From: Clostridium_Z sp040797585
GTDB taxonomy: Bacteria; Bacillota; Clostridia; Clostridiales; Clostridiaceae
Direction: 5' to 3'
DNA length: 5,204 bases
Assembly (NCBI RefSeq): GCF_040797585.1
Contig: NZ_JBFNEO010000197.1
Span: 1-5,204, forward strand
Shown piece after piece: positions 1 through 5,204 of the stretch. Numbering within the stretch: the first letter of the stretch is position 1; each line of letters begins with the position of its first letter. The position numbers and the translations under genes are program-made. The notes beneath the pieces were generated by a model, which did not search any database, was not told where the DNA came from, and saw only the letters and a program-made list of their open reading frames with translations.

Positions 1-1033
1 GTCTTGTACCAACTATAGTTAAAGTGAAATTTTGAATTAACTTACCTAAGGATTTTCTTTCCTCTTTAGTTATAAGGTTCACTTTTTTATTTTCATCAAT
101 GCCGCTTAATTTAATTACTACATCTATAAGTTTTTGAGGTAATAGATCTTCTAAAGAATTCTTAAAATCTTTATTTATATACTTAGAAAAATCCTTTTGT
201 ATTCTTAAATCCATTTCCTTTTCTGATAGTGCTGGTTTTAAGTTAATAGATAATTTATAGGTTTTACCCTTTTCTACTACTCTGCTTCCACTTAAAATTA
301 TAGGACCAGAAGCGCCATAATGAGTAAATAACATTTCACCAAAGTCCTTATAAAGATTTTTATTTTCTTTACTAAAGATATTAATTTCTACATTTTTTAA
401 AGAAAGACCTTGTAGCTCTTTAATCCAAGGCTCTGATGCTTGAAGGGGTACCAAGGAAGCTTTTGGGGTAACAATTGAGTGACCAAGTTTTTTTGAAAAT
501 TTAAGTCCATCTCCAGTGGAACCAGTTAAAGGATAAGAGACTCCACCAGTACATAATATAAAATAATCTCCAGATATTTCTGTACCATTTTCAAGTAAAA
601 CTCCACTTATTTTATTTTCTTCTTTTAATATAAAATCCTTTACTTTACATCCAAGTTTAAGAGATACCTTTTTATCTATTAATTCTTTATTAAAGGCTCC
701 TATTATATCTGATGATTTATCAGAGCATGGAAAAACTCTATCACCTCTTTCGGTTTTAAGGGGAACTCCTAAGCCTTCTAGAAGCTTTATAGTATCTAAA
801 TTAGTAAAGGTATATAAAGAACTATAAAGAAAGTGAGGATTTCCTGGTATATAATCAAAAAATTCACTTATATCTTTTCCATTAGTTACATTACATCTCC
901 CTTTTCCAGTTATATATAGTTTTTTTCCTAGTTTATTATTTCCATCTATTAGAGTGACTTCATGGTCTTTTGCAGCTTGAAGAGCCGCCATCATACCTGA
1001 AGGACCTCCACCAATTATAATAACCTTGCTCAT
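1..1033 (-). CDS. HI0933-like FAD-dependent oxidoreductase (aminoacetone oxidase/BaiN-type family), 3' end cut by window edge
   Basis: Translating the minus strand from ATG at 1033 gives 344 uninterrupted codons with no stop before the window edge, so the C-terminus is missing. The family usually has about 400-410 residues, so roughly 60 are absent. Visible motifs: the N-terminal dinucleotide fold GGGPSG (G8, G10, G13) with an acidic D30 at the end of the second strand; the family signature around residues 34-51 (KLGKKLYITGKGRCNVTN); a mid-protein LCTGGVSYPLTGSTGDG block; and LFTHYGASGP, typical of HI0933-like proteins. The start is supported by AGGAG at 1042-1046, eight bases upstream. These are soluble flavoproteins whose true substrates are mostly unknown. 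Family names such as aminoacetone oxidase or BaiN reflect single studied members, so I assign no substrate. A strong promoter at 1071-1099 indicates separate transcription from gdhA. Confidence 0.9.
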   Translation of the reverse strand, partial: MSKVIIIGGGPSGMMAALQAAKDHEVTLIDGNNKLGKKLYITGKGRCNVTNGKDISEFFDYIPGNPHFLYSSLYTFTNLDTIKLLEGLGVPLKTERGDRVFPCSDKSSDIIGAFNKELIDKKVSLKLGCKVKDFILKEENKISGVLLENGTEISGDYFILCTGGVSYPLTGSTGDGLKFSKKLGHSIVTPKASLVPLQASEPWIKELQGLSLKNVEINIFSKENKNLYKDFGEMLFTHYGASGPIILSGSRVVEKGKTYKLSINLKPALSEKEMDLRIQKDFSKYINKDFKNSLEDLLPQKLIDVVIKLSGIDENKKVNLITKEERKSLGKLIQNFTLTIVGTR

Positions 1034-1070
1034 ATCATCAGCTCCTAATAAATTATTAAATCATCATAAG

Positions 1071-1099
1071 AGTATATCCAAAACATGTATATTTGTCAA
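1071..1099 (-). promoter_or_regulatory. Sigma-A-type promoter of the flavoprotein gene
   Basis: On the minus strand a perfect -35 TTGACA (1094-1099) is followed by a 17-base spacer and a -10 TATACT (1071-1076, five of six consensus bases). The predicted start is near 1064, giving a leader of about 30 bases that holds the AGGAG ribosome binding site at 1042-1046. The promoter lies downstream of the gdhA terminator, so the flavoprotein gene should be its own unit. Confidence 0.75.
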
Positions 1100-1111
1100 T
1101 TTACATTGTAA

Positions 1112-1151
1112 TTATAGATTATATTATCTACCTAGAAAATATAATCTATAA
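1112..1151. repeat. 40-bp near-perfect A/T-rich palindrome upstream of the flavoprotein promoter
   Basis: Arms 1112-1125 (TTATAGATTATATT) and 1138-1151 (AATATAATCTATAA) are exact reverse complements over 14 bases. The symmetry continues inward after one A/A mismatch through TCTA (1127-1130) and TAGA (1133-1136) around a central CC. In total 18 of 19 pairs match. It ends 12 bases upstream of the -35 element. There is no T tract beside it and it is A/T-only except for a few bases, so it does not look like an intrinsic terminator. It may be an operator or an extrusion-prone element; its role is unknown. Confidence 0.7.
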
Positions 1152-1204
1152 ATATATAATTTGCAATAAATATACTTAACCTAATTAATAAATTTTTAGA
1201 TTAT

Positions 1205-1235
1205 AGGAATAAAAAAGAAGCCCGAAGGCTTCTTT
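1205..1235 (-). terminator. Intrinsic terminator of gdhA
   Basis: On the minus strand, AAAGAAGCC (1235-1227) pairs perfectly with GGCTTCTTT (1222-1214) around a TTCG tetraloop (1226-1223), and the T run continues to about 1211. The hairpin begins nine bases after the gdhA stop codon at 1244-1246. A nine-pair stem with a stable UUCG-type loop and a T tract is a textbook rho-independent terminator. The A tract on the other side could let it work in both directions, but no gene converges on it here. Confidence 0.92.
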
Positions 1236-1243
1236 AAAAAATT

Positions 1244-2611
1244 CTAGTATATTCCTTGAGCATTCATAGCTTGTGCTACTTTTAAGAAACCAGCTATGTT
1301 TGCACCAGCAACTAAGTTATATCCAAAGCCATAATCTTCAGCAACTTTTGCAGCTGTGTTATGGATATTAATCATTATTTCATGAAGTTTACTATCAACT
1401 TCTTCAGCAGACCATCTTAATCTCATAGAGTTTTGGGCCATTTCTAAAGCAGAAACTGCAACTCCACCAGCATTAGCAGCCTTAGCAGGTCCAACTAATA
1501 CTCCGTTAGCTTGGAAGTACTGAACAGCCTCATTTGTACAAGGCATATTAGCAGCCTCACAAACAAACTTTATTCCATTTGCTACTATTTGTTTAGCATG
1601 CTCTAAATGTATGTCATTTTGAGTTGCACAAGGAATTATTATATCAACCTTAGTTCCCCATGGCTTTTGTCCTGCAAAGAATTCACAACCAAACTTATCA
1701 GCATAGTCTTGAACCTTATCTCTTCCGGAATTTCTCATCTCAACTAAGAAGTTTATCTTCTCCTCAGTAATTACACCATCTTTATCATATATATATCCAT
1801 CTGGTCCAGATAAAGTAACAACTTTACCACCTAATTGAGCAACCTTTGCACATAATCCCCATGCAACATTACCAAATCCAGATATAGCTACAGTCTTACC
1901 AGTAAAGTCTAAACCTTCATGCTTTAATATCTCTTGGCAGAAGTAAGCAACTCCGTATCCTGTTGCTTCTGGTCTTATTAAGCTTCCACCATATTGTAAA
2001 CCTTTACCTGTTAGCACTCCGTTTTCAAAGGCTCCTCTGATTCTTCTATAATGTCCATATAAATAACCTATTTCTCTAGCACCAACTCCAATGTCTCCTG
2101 CTGGAACGTCAACATCTGGACCTATATGTCTATAAAGTTCAGTCATATAGCTTTCGCAGAATCTTCTTATTTCAGCATCAGATCTTCCTCTTGGATCAAA
2201 ATCAGATCCTCCCTTACCTCCACCTATTGGAAGTCCAGTTAAAGAATTCTTTAATATTTGTTCAAATCCTAAGAATTTTATTATTCCTAGATAAACAGAT
2301 GGATGGAATCTTAATCCACCTTTGTAAGGTCCAATAGATCCATTAAACTGAACTCTAAAACCTCTATTTACATGAACATTTCCATTGTCGTCAGTCCAAG
2401 GCACTCTAAATACTATTTGTCTTTCAGGTTCAACTAATCTTTCTAATATGTTTCCTTTGATGTACTCAGGATTCTTATCTAGAACTAACTCAAGAGACCC
2501 TAATACTTCCTCAACAGCTTGGATAAATTCTGGTTCACCAGCATTTCTCTTTTTAACGTTTTCAATAACCTCTTCAATATACTGTTTTGAATTTAATGTT
2601 TCTTTTGTCAT
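1244..2611 (-). CDS. gdhA: NAD-specific glutamate dehydrogenase
   Basis: This 455-residue protein is a hexameric-type (about 450 aa) glutamate dehydrogenase, which interconverts glutamate with 2-oxoglutarate and ammonium in the cytosol. The substrate domain contains PYKGGLRFHP (K97), K121, the LPIGGGKGG loop (K133) and AGDIGVG with the catalytic D173. These line up with K89, K113, K125 and D165 of the Clostridium symbiosum enzyme, and a conserved serine sits at S387. The Rossmann domain has SGFGNVA (G245, G247, A250). SGPDG near 268-272 places P270 and D271 where the NAD-specific clostridial enzyme has its cofactor-selecting Pro-Asp, so NAD is inferred. The start is fixed by AGGGGG (2621-2626) nine bases upstream and by an in-frame TAG at 2618-2620. 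It is visibly less A/T-rich than its neighbours, as expected of a highly expressed gene. It ends in its own terminator. Confidence 0.97.
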   Translation of the reverse strand: MTKETLNSKQYIEEVIENVKKRNAGEPEFIQAVEEVLGSLELVLDKNPEYIKGNILERLVEPERQIVFRVPWTDDNGNVHVNRGFRVQFNGSIGPYKGGLRFHPSVYLGIIKFLGFEQILKNSLTGLPIGGGKGGSDFDPRGRSDAEIRRFCESYMTELYRHIGPDVDVPAGDIGVGAREIGYLYGHYRRIRGAFENGVLTGKGLQYGGSLIRPEATGYGVAYFCQEILKHEGLDFTGKTVAISGFGNVAWGLCAKVAQLGGKVVTLSGPDGYIYDKDGVITEEKINFLVEMRNSGRDKVQDYADKFGCEFFAGQKPWGTKVDIIIPCATQNDIHLEHAKQIVANGIKFVCEAANMPCTNEAVQYFQANGVLVGPAKAANAGGVAVSALEMAQNSMRLRWSAEEVDSKLHEIMINIHNTAAKVAEDYGFGYNLVAGANIAGFLKVAQAMNAQGIY

Positions 2612-2620
2612 GTTTGTCTA

Positions 2621-2626
2621 CCCCCT
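2621..2626 (-). promoter_or_regulatory. Strong ribosome binding site of gdhA
   Basis: AGGGGG on the minus strand lies nine bases before the gdhA ATG. An in-frame stop (TAG, 2618-2620) between it and the ATG excludes any longer reading of the protein. The site directly abuts the 2627-2650 inverted repeat, so leader structure could affect its accessibility. Confidence 0.8.
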
Positions 2627-2650
2627 AAAATGAATTGATGTATTCATTTT
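2627..2650 (-). repeat. gdhA leader hairpin abutting the ribosome binding site
   Basis: AAAATGAAT (2627-2635) and ATTCATTTT (2642-2650) are exact reverse complements of nine bases around a six-base loop. In the gdhA transcript this stem would end immediately before the AGGGGG Shine-Dalgarno. It is A/U-rich, so its stability would be modest. It could be a translational control structure, a protein-binding operator in DNA, or a chance repeat in A/T-rich sequence. Confidence 0.5.
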
Positions 2651-2656
2651 TATTTT

Positions 2657-2675
2657 AAAGTTGATTTTCAACTTT
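2657..2675 (-). repeat. Second gdhA leader hairpin
   Basis: AAAGTTGA (2657-2664) and TCAACTTT (2668-2675) form a perfect eight-base inverted repeat with a three-base loop. If the proposed promoter at 2684-2712 is right, this hairpin would start within a few bases of the mRNA 5' end, a position where stem-loops are known to protect bacterial transcripts from decay. It has no T tract, so it is not an attenuator by itself. Confidence 0.5.
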
Positions 2676-2683
2676 CTTCACTC

Positions 2684-2712
2684 ATAATATATATATTCGA
2701 TAACGTTTCCAT
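2684..2712 (-). promoter_or_regulatory. Tentative gdhA promoter
   Basis: The minus strand offers TATTAT as a -10 (2684-2689) with a poor -35, ATGGAA (2707-2712, three of six consensus bases), at 17-base spacing. The start would be near 2677, giving a leader of about 66 bases made of two hairpins and the ribosome binding site. The weak -35 would fit an activator- or repressor-controlled promoter, but alternatives further upstream (for example CTGACA at 2763-2768, without a good -10) cannot be excluded. Confidence 0.33.
2698..2712 (-). promoter_or_regulatory. Candidate CcpA-binding cre site upstream of gdhA
   Basis: The minus strand reads ATGGAAACGTTATCG. Compared with the published cre consensus WTGNAANCGNWNNCW, every specified position matches except the last (G instead of A/T). 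It overlaps the -35 and spacer of the tentative gdhA promoter, a position expected for catabolite repression. Control of amino-acid catabolism by CcpA is well known in Firmicutes; its action on this gene is inferred. Confidence 0.45.
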
Positions 2713-2772
2713 TATTCCTTCTAAAAAACCCTTGGTGGTCTATTTTTATGAAAATAAACGTTGTCAGGGTTC

Positions 2773-2827
2773 TTTTTAGATAAATAAGCAATACTAAAGT
2801 AAATTAGTTGCTTATTTATCATAAAAA
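2773..2827 (-). repeat. Long A/T-rich hairpin just after the RpiR-type gene, lacking a T tract
   Basis: GATAAATAAGCAA (2779-2791) and TTGCTTATTTATC (2808-2820) are exact 13-base reverse complements. Inner CTAA/TTAG (2794-2797, 2804-2807) adds four pairs past a two-base bulge, and outer TTTTTA/TAAAAA (2773-2778, 2822-2827) adds six past a one-base bulge, about 23 pairs in all. It begins two bases beyond the rpiR-type stop codon. On both strands the stem is followed by A residues and not T, so it is not a canonical rho-independent terminator. It may mark or protect the 3' end of the regulator mRNA. Confidence 0.65.
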
Positions 2828-2828
2828 T

Positions 2829-3707
2829 CTATTTATCTTGAAGACTTTTATAAGAATATACTTGATACTCTTCCCAAATATTTTCTAAAGAGCTATAAGT
2901 ATTAGAAATTTTATCCTTTTCCTTAAGTCCTACAGCTATTATTAAAGCATTAATTACACTTAGTGGTGCCACTAGTGAATCAACAAAGGATGCCATATTA
3001 CTTTGAGCTATTAACGTATAGTCTGCTTTTGAAGCTAAAGGAGATAGAAGACTATCTGTTAAAGCTACCACCCTTGCATTTCTACTTTGAGAGAAAGCTA
3101 AAGCTTCTATAGTCTTTATTGCATATCTTGGGAAACCTATACCTATAACAAGATCTCCTTCACCAACATTTATCATTTGCTCAAATATATCACTTATTCC
3201 ATAAGCTACTACCTTAACGTTATCAAGAATAACATTTAAATAAAATCCTAGAAATTCAGCTAAAGCAGTAGAACTTCTAAGTCCTATTATGTAAATCCTT
3301 TTAGCACTGAATATAGATTTAACTACATCATCAAAGGTTTTATGGTTTATTTTTTCAAGGGTTGCGCGTATATTTTCCATATCAGCTTTTAAAACCCCTT
3401 TTAAAGCATTTTCTTCACTTATAAAGTCATTAGAAAGCTCTATTCTTTGAACAGTGGTAAGTTTATTTTTAATAAGCTCTTGTAGAGCTTTTTGTAGCTT
3501 TGGGTATCCACTAAATCCAAGTTCATTTGCAAATCTTACTACAGTGGATTCACTGACTCCTACACTTGTACCAAGTTTTGCTGCAGTCATAAATGCAGCC
3601 TTATCATAATGTCTTAGTATATATTCTGCTATGAGTTTTTGACCCTTACTTAATCTTGGAAATTTAATTTGAATCATTCTCATTAAATCTTGACTAGAGT
3701 TTTCCAT
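2829..3707 (-). CDS. MurR/RpiR-family transcriptional regulator (HTH plus SIS domain)
   Basis: The 292-residue product has the usual family length (about 280-300) and two-domain plan. Residues 1-77 form the N-terminal HTH_6 domain, with the helix-turn-helix around 40-62 (AAKLGTSVGVSESTVVRFAN) followed by the family-typical ELGFSGYPKLQ. Residues about 126-255 form a SIS domain, with IYIIGLRSS (138-146) and VVALTDS (213-219). The usual phosphosugar-contacting SxSGxT-type loop is replaced by GIGFPRYAIKT (189-199), so the effector may not be a classical sugar phosphate. AGGAG at 3718-3722 lies ten bases before the ATG. It has its own promoter and sits just upstream of gdhA in the same orientation, so regulation of gdhA is possible but not shown. 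RpiR proteins may act as repressors or activators, and the effector is unknown. Confidence 0.92.
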   Translation of the reverse strand: MENSSQDLMRMIQIKFPRLSKGQKLIAEYILRHYDKAAFMTAAKLGTSVGVSESTVVRFANELGFSGYPKLQKALQELIKNKLTTVQRIELSNDFISEENALKGVLKADMENIRATLEKINHKTFDDVVKSIFSAKRIYIIGLRSSTALAEFLGFYLNVILDNVKVVAYGISDIFEQMINVGEGDLVIGIGFPRYAIKTIEALAFSQSRNARVVALTDSLLSPLASKADYTLIAQSNMASFVDSLVAPLSVINALIIAVGLKEKDKISNTYSSLENIWEEYQVYSYKSLQDK

Positions 3708-3758
3708 AGGTTAATTACTCCTCTTCATAATTAATTTTAAAATTGAAACTTTTTCTTC

Positions 3759-3788
3759 ATTTTATCATCTAATGAATGAATAATTCAA
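3759..3788 (-). promoter_or_regulatory. Promoter of the RpiR-type regulator gene
   Basis: The minus strand has TTGAAT (3783-3788, four of six -35 bases), an 18-base spacer, and TAAAAT (3759-3764, five of six -10 bases) preceded by TGA, an extended -10. The predicted start is near 3752, about 45 bases before the ATG. A perfect TGAAT-A-ATTCA palindrome (3777-3787) covers the -35, and AATTTTAAAATT (3733-3744) lies in the leader. Either could be an autoregulatory operator. Confidence 0.55.
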
Positions 3789-3874
3789 GATATATTTCAT
3801 TTTTTAGTTAATTTTTATATCTAATATTTAATTTTTAGAATTACATTACATAATTAAATACTGTATTAGCAAAG

Positions 3875-4423
3875 TTAAATAAAGTTTTTTTCAATAACAA
3901 TTAAACTTGGAGACTTAGGACTCCTATTGAAGAAATTATGTTCCATAACCCCAAATTTATTTTTAGGTAATGTTTTAAAAAATTCATAAAGCCCATCTTT
4001 TTCATTCTTTCCTTGTTCATGACCTGGATAGACTGCAACGGTTATAAATCCACCAGGTTTTATGATATCTAGAGATTTTGATATGCTATATAAAGAGGAT
4101 TCATAGAGGGTTGTAATATTCTTATCCCCTCCAGGTAAAAAGCCTAAATTATACATAATGCAGTCAGCTTCCTCTTTAATATAGTCTTTAATATACTTAT
4201 GACTATTTATAATGACTTCCACATTATCATAGTTATTCTCTAAGTATTTATTAGCTATATGTTCTTGTATTTCAAAAGCATATACTTTTTTAAAGTTTTC
4301 TCTTAAAAAATCACAATCATGACCATTACCTAAGGTACAATCCACTGCTAATTGAAAATCTCTACAATAAGTCTTTATTATATTATGAGTTAATTTAGAT
4401 AAATCCCCAACATAACTATACAT
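3875..4423 (-). CDS. mnmM: tRNA 5-aminomethyl-2-thiouridine methyltransferase MnmM (YtqB family)
   Basis: This 182-residue class I SAM-dependent methyltransferase belongs to the family once annotated as putative rRNA methylase and typified by Bacillus subtilis YtqB. The family has since been shown to methylate nm5s2U to mnm5s2U at wobble position 34 of tRNA and renamed MnmM. Visible motifs: the SAM-binding AVDCTLGNGHD (26-36, D28, G32, G34), the acidic strand end YAFEIQE (48-54), the diagnostic YNLGFLPGGDKNITT (91-105), VAVYPGHEQGKNE (129-141) and the C-terminal SPSLIVIEK. The length is normal. The start is supported by AGGAG (4430-4434), which overlaps the upstream rluB stop codon, so the two genes are probably co-transcribed and translationally coupled. 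No recognisable intrinsic terminator follows within the 167 bases before the regulator gene. Substrate assignment rests on family resemblance. Confidence 0.88.
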   Translation of the reverse strand: MYSYVGDLSKLTHNIIKTYCRDFQLAVDCTLGNGHDCDFLRENFKKVYAFEIQEHIANKYLENNYDNVEVIINSHKYIKDYIKEEADCIMYNLGFLPGGDKNITTLYESSLYSISKSLDIIKPGGFITVAVYPGHEQGKNEKDGLYEFFKTLPKNKFGVMEHNFFNRSPKSPSLIVIEKNFI

Positions 4424-4429
4424 AATTAT

Positions 4430-4435
4430 CTCCTA
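4430..4435 (-). promoter_or_regulatory. mnmM ribosome binding site overlapping the rluB stop codon
   Basis: On the minus strand TAGGAG combines the rluB stop TAG (4435-4433) with the AGGAG Shine-Dalgarno (4434-4430) of mnmM, six bases before its ATG. Ribosomes terminating on rluB would stand on this site, which favours reinitiation and coupled expression. Confidence 0.75.
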
Positions 4436-5143
4436 TAAACCTTTTATATAATCTATCTCTTCTTTTGTAAGCTCTCTCCATTGACCTTCTTTTAAGTTTC
4501 CTAAAGATAACTTTCCAATAGATACTCTTTTTAATGATAAAACCTCATGACCTAAAGTAGCACACATTCTTCTAACCTTCATATTCTTTCCCTCATGAAT
4601 AGATATCTTTACCTCCGAGGAACCTCTAAACTCTTTTAACACTTCTATATCTGCTTCAGCGGTTATATAGCCTCCTATATCTACACCTGTTCTAAACTTT
4701 TCTAATTCATGTTTTTTAAATATCCCTTCTACCCTTGCTATATAAACTTTATTTATAATATTTCTTGGGTGAATTATATTATTATATATATCTCCATCAT
4801 TAGTAAGAAGAAGAAGGCCTGAACTATCATAATCTAGACGTCCTATAGGATATATTCTTTCATCTACTTTAACTATATCTAGAATAGTTTTTCTATTTTT
4901 TTCATCTTTTACTGTAGTAACATATCCTTCTGGCTTATTTAACATAATATATCTCTTATTTTCCTCAAGGAAAATTTCTTTTTCATCTACAAGAACTTTA
5001 TTATTTTCTCCATTTACTTTTATACCTAATTCTTTAACAATTACCCCATTAACCTTTACTCTTCCCTGCACAATAATCTCTTCACATTTTCTACGAGAGG
5101 CAACTCCGCATCTTGCCATAAATTTTTGTAATCTTTCTTCCAT
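4433..5143 (-). CDS. rluB: 23S rRNA pseudouridine synthase, RsuA/RluB family
   Basis: This 236-residue enzyme isomerises uridine to pseudouridine in ribosomal RNA. An N-terminal S4 RNA-binding domain spans about residues 3-48 (RLQKFMARCGVASRRKCEEI). The catalytic domain begins with MLNKPEGYVTT (67-77), and the catalytic Asp is D104 within GRLDYDSSGLLLLTNDG. The C-terminal signature EGKNMKVRRMC...GHEVLSLKRVSIGKLSLG follows at 184-215. The LLLLTNDG and IIHPR features resemble RluB (23S, helix 89 region) more than RsuA (16S), so I favour RluB. The protein is complete and of normal length. The ATG is preceded by AAGGTG (5150-5155), six bases upstream. It is the first gene of a pair with mnmM. In many Firmicutes this gene follows scpAB, but the upstream neighbour is outside the window. 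Confidence 0.92.
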   Translation of the reverse strand: MEERLQKFMARCGVASRRKCEEIIVQGRVKVNGVIVKELGIKVNGENNKVLVDEKEIFLEENKRYIMLNKPEGYVTTVKDEKNRKTILDIVKVDERIYPIGRLDYDSSGLLLLTNDGDIYNNIIHPRNIINKVYIARVEGIFKKHELEKFRTGVDIGGYITAEADIEVLKEFRGSSEVKISIHEGKNMKVRRMCATLGHEVLSLKRVSIGKLSLGNLKEGQWRELTKEEIDYIKGL

Positions 5144-5175
5144 TTATTTCACCTTACCTATTAAATTTCATTAAA

Positions 5176-5204
5176 ATTATATATATTAAATAGGAAAAAA
5201 GCAA
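5176..5204 (-). promoter_or_regulatory. Probable promoter of the rluB-mnmM pair
   Basis: A perfect -10 TATAAT (5176-5181) on the minus strand is preceded at 17 bases by TTGCTT (5199-5204, three of six -35 bases), ending exactly at the window edge. The start would be near 5169, leaving a leader of about 25 bases. The surrounding A/T richness makes a chance -10 possible, and read-through from an upstream gene cannot be judged. Confidence 0.45.

Noticed and set aside
1034..1204. A small gene or RNA between gdhA and the flavoprotein gene
   Set aside because: No open frame with a ribosome binding site is seen on either strand. The stretch is explained by the promoter, the palindrome and the terminator.
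2385..2633. An 82-codon open frame on the plus strand
   Set aside because: It lies almost entirely antisense to the conserved N-terminal part of gdhA, has no credible family resemblance, and is a shadow of that gene.
2618..2647. A nine-codon upstream reading frame (ATG to TAG) in the gdhA leader, in frame with gdhA
   Set aside because: It has no Shine-Dalgarno before its ATG and its last codons are the gdhA ribosome binding site itself. It is best seen simply as an in-frame stop fixing the gdhA start.
2657..2675. A CodY box upstream of gdhA
   Set aside because: The inverted repeat does not align with AATTTTCNGAAAATT; the centre and arm bases disagree at several positions.
2723..2745. A possible weak terminator, ACC...GGTTTTTT on the minus strand
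   Set aside because: The stem has only about three firm pairs before the T run, too weak to call.
3857..3867. The AATACTGTATT palindrome downstream of mnmM as a terminator
   Set aside because: Arms of five bases with a one-base centre cannot form a terminator hairpin, and no T tract follows.

Overview
The window reads as a chromosomal segment of a low-G+C Firmicute, most likely Clostridium sensu stricto. The evidence is the strong A+T bias, A/T-ending codons (AGA, ATA, GGA, TTA), purine-rich Shine-Dalgarno sites, and close resemblance of the glutamate dehydrogenase to the well-studied NAD-specific clostridial enzyme. I cannot fix the species. All five protein genes lie on the minus strand, so transcription runs from high to low coordinates.

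Layout in transcription order: (1) 5143-4433, a 23S rRNA pseudouridine synthase of the RsuA/RluB family, with a promoter at the window edge. (2) 4423-3875, a class I methyltransferase of the YtqB/MnmM family (tRNA wobble uridine modification), nine bases downstream, with its ribosome binding site overlapping the rluB stop codon. (3) 3707-2829, an RpiR-family regulator (N-terminal HTH plus SIS domain) with its own promoter. (4) 2611-1244, NAD-type glutamate dehydrogenase, with a structured upstream region and a classical intrinsic terminator. (5) 1033-1, an HI0933-like FAD-dependent oxidoreductase that runs off the left edge, with a strong sigma-A-type promoter.

Genes 1 and 2 form a translational RNA-modification pair. 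Glutamate dehydrogenase links amino-acid catabolism to 2-oxoglutarate and is the metabolic centre of the window. The adjacent RpiR regulator is a reasonable but unproven candidate for controlling it. The flavoprotein has its own promoter and looks independent.

No mobile element, CRISPR array, rRNA or tRNA was seen, and no intergenic gap exceeds 300 bases. The genes are ordinary housekeeping families. The less explained material is in the intergenic regions: a 40-bp near-perfect palindrome before the flavoprotein promoter, a cre-like site and two tandem hairpins before gdhA, and a long A/T hairpin without a T tract just after the regulator. I found no convincing undescribed multi-gene system.
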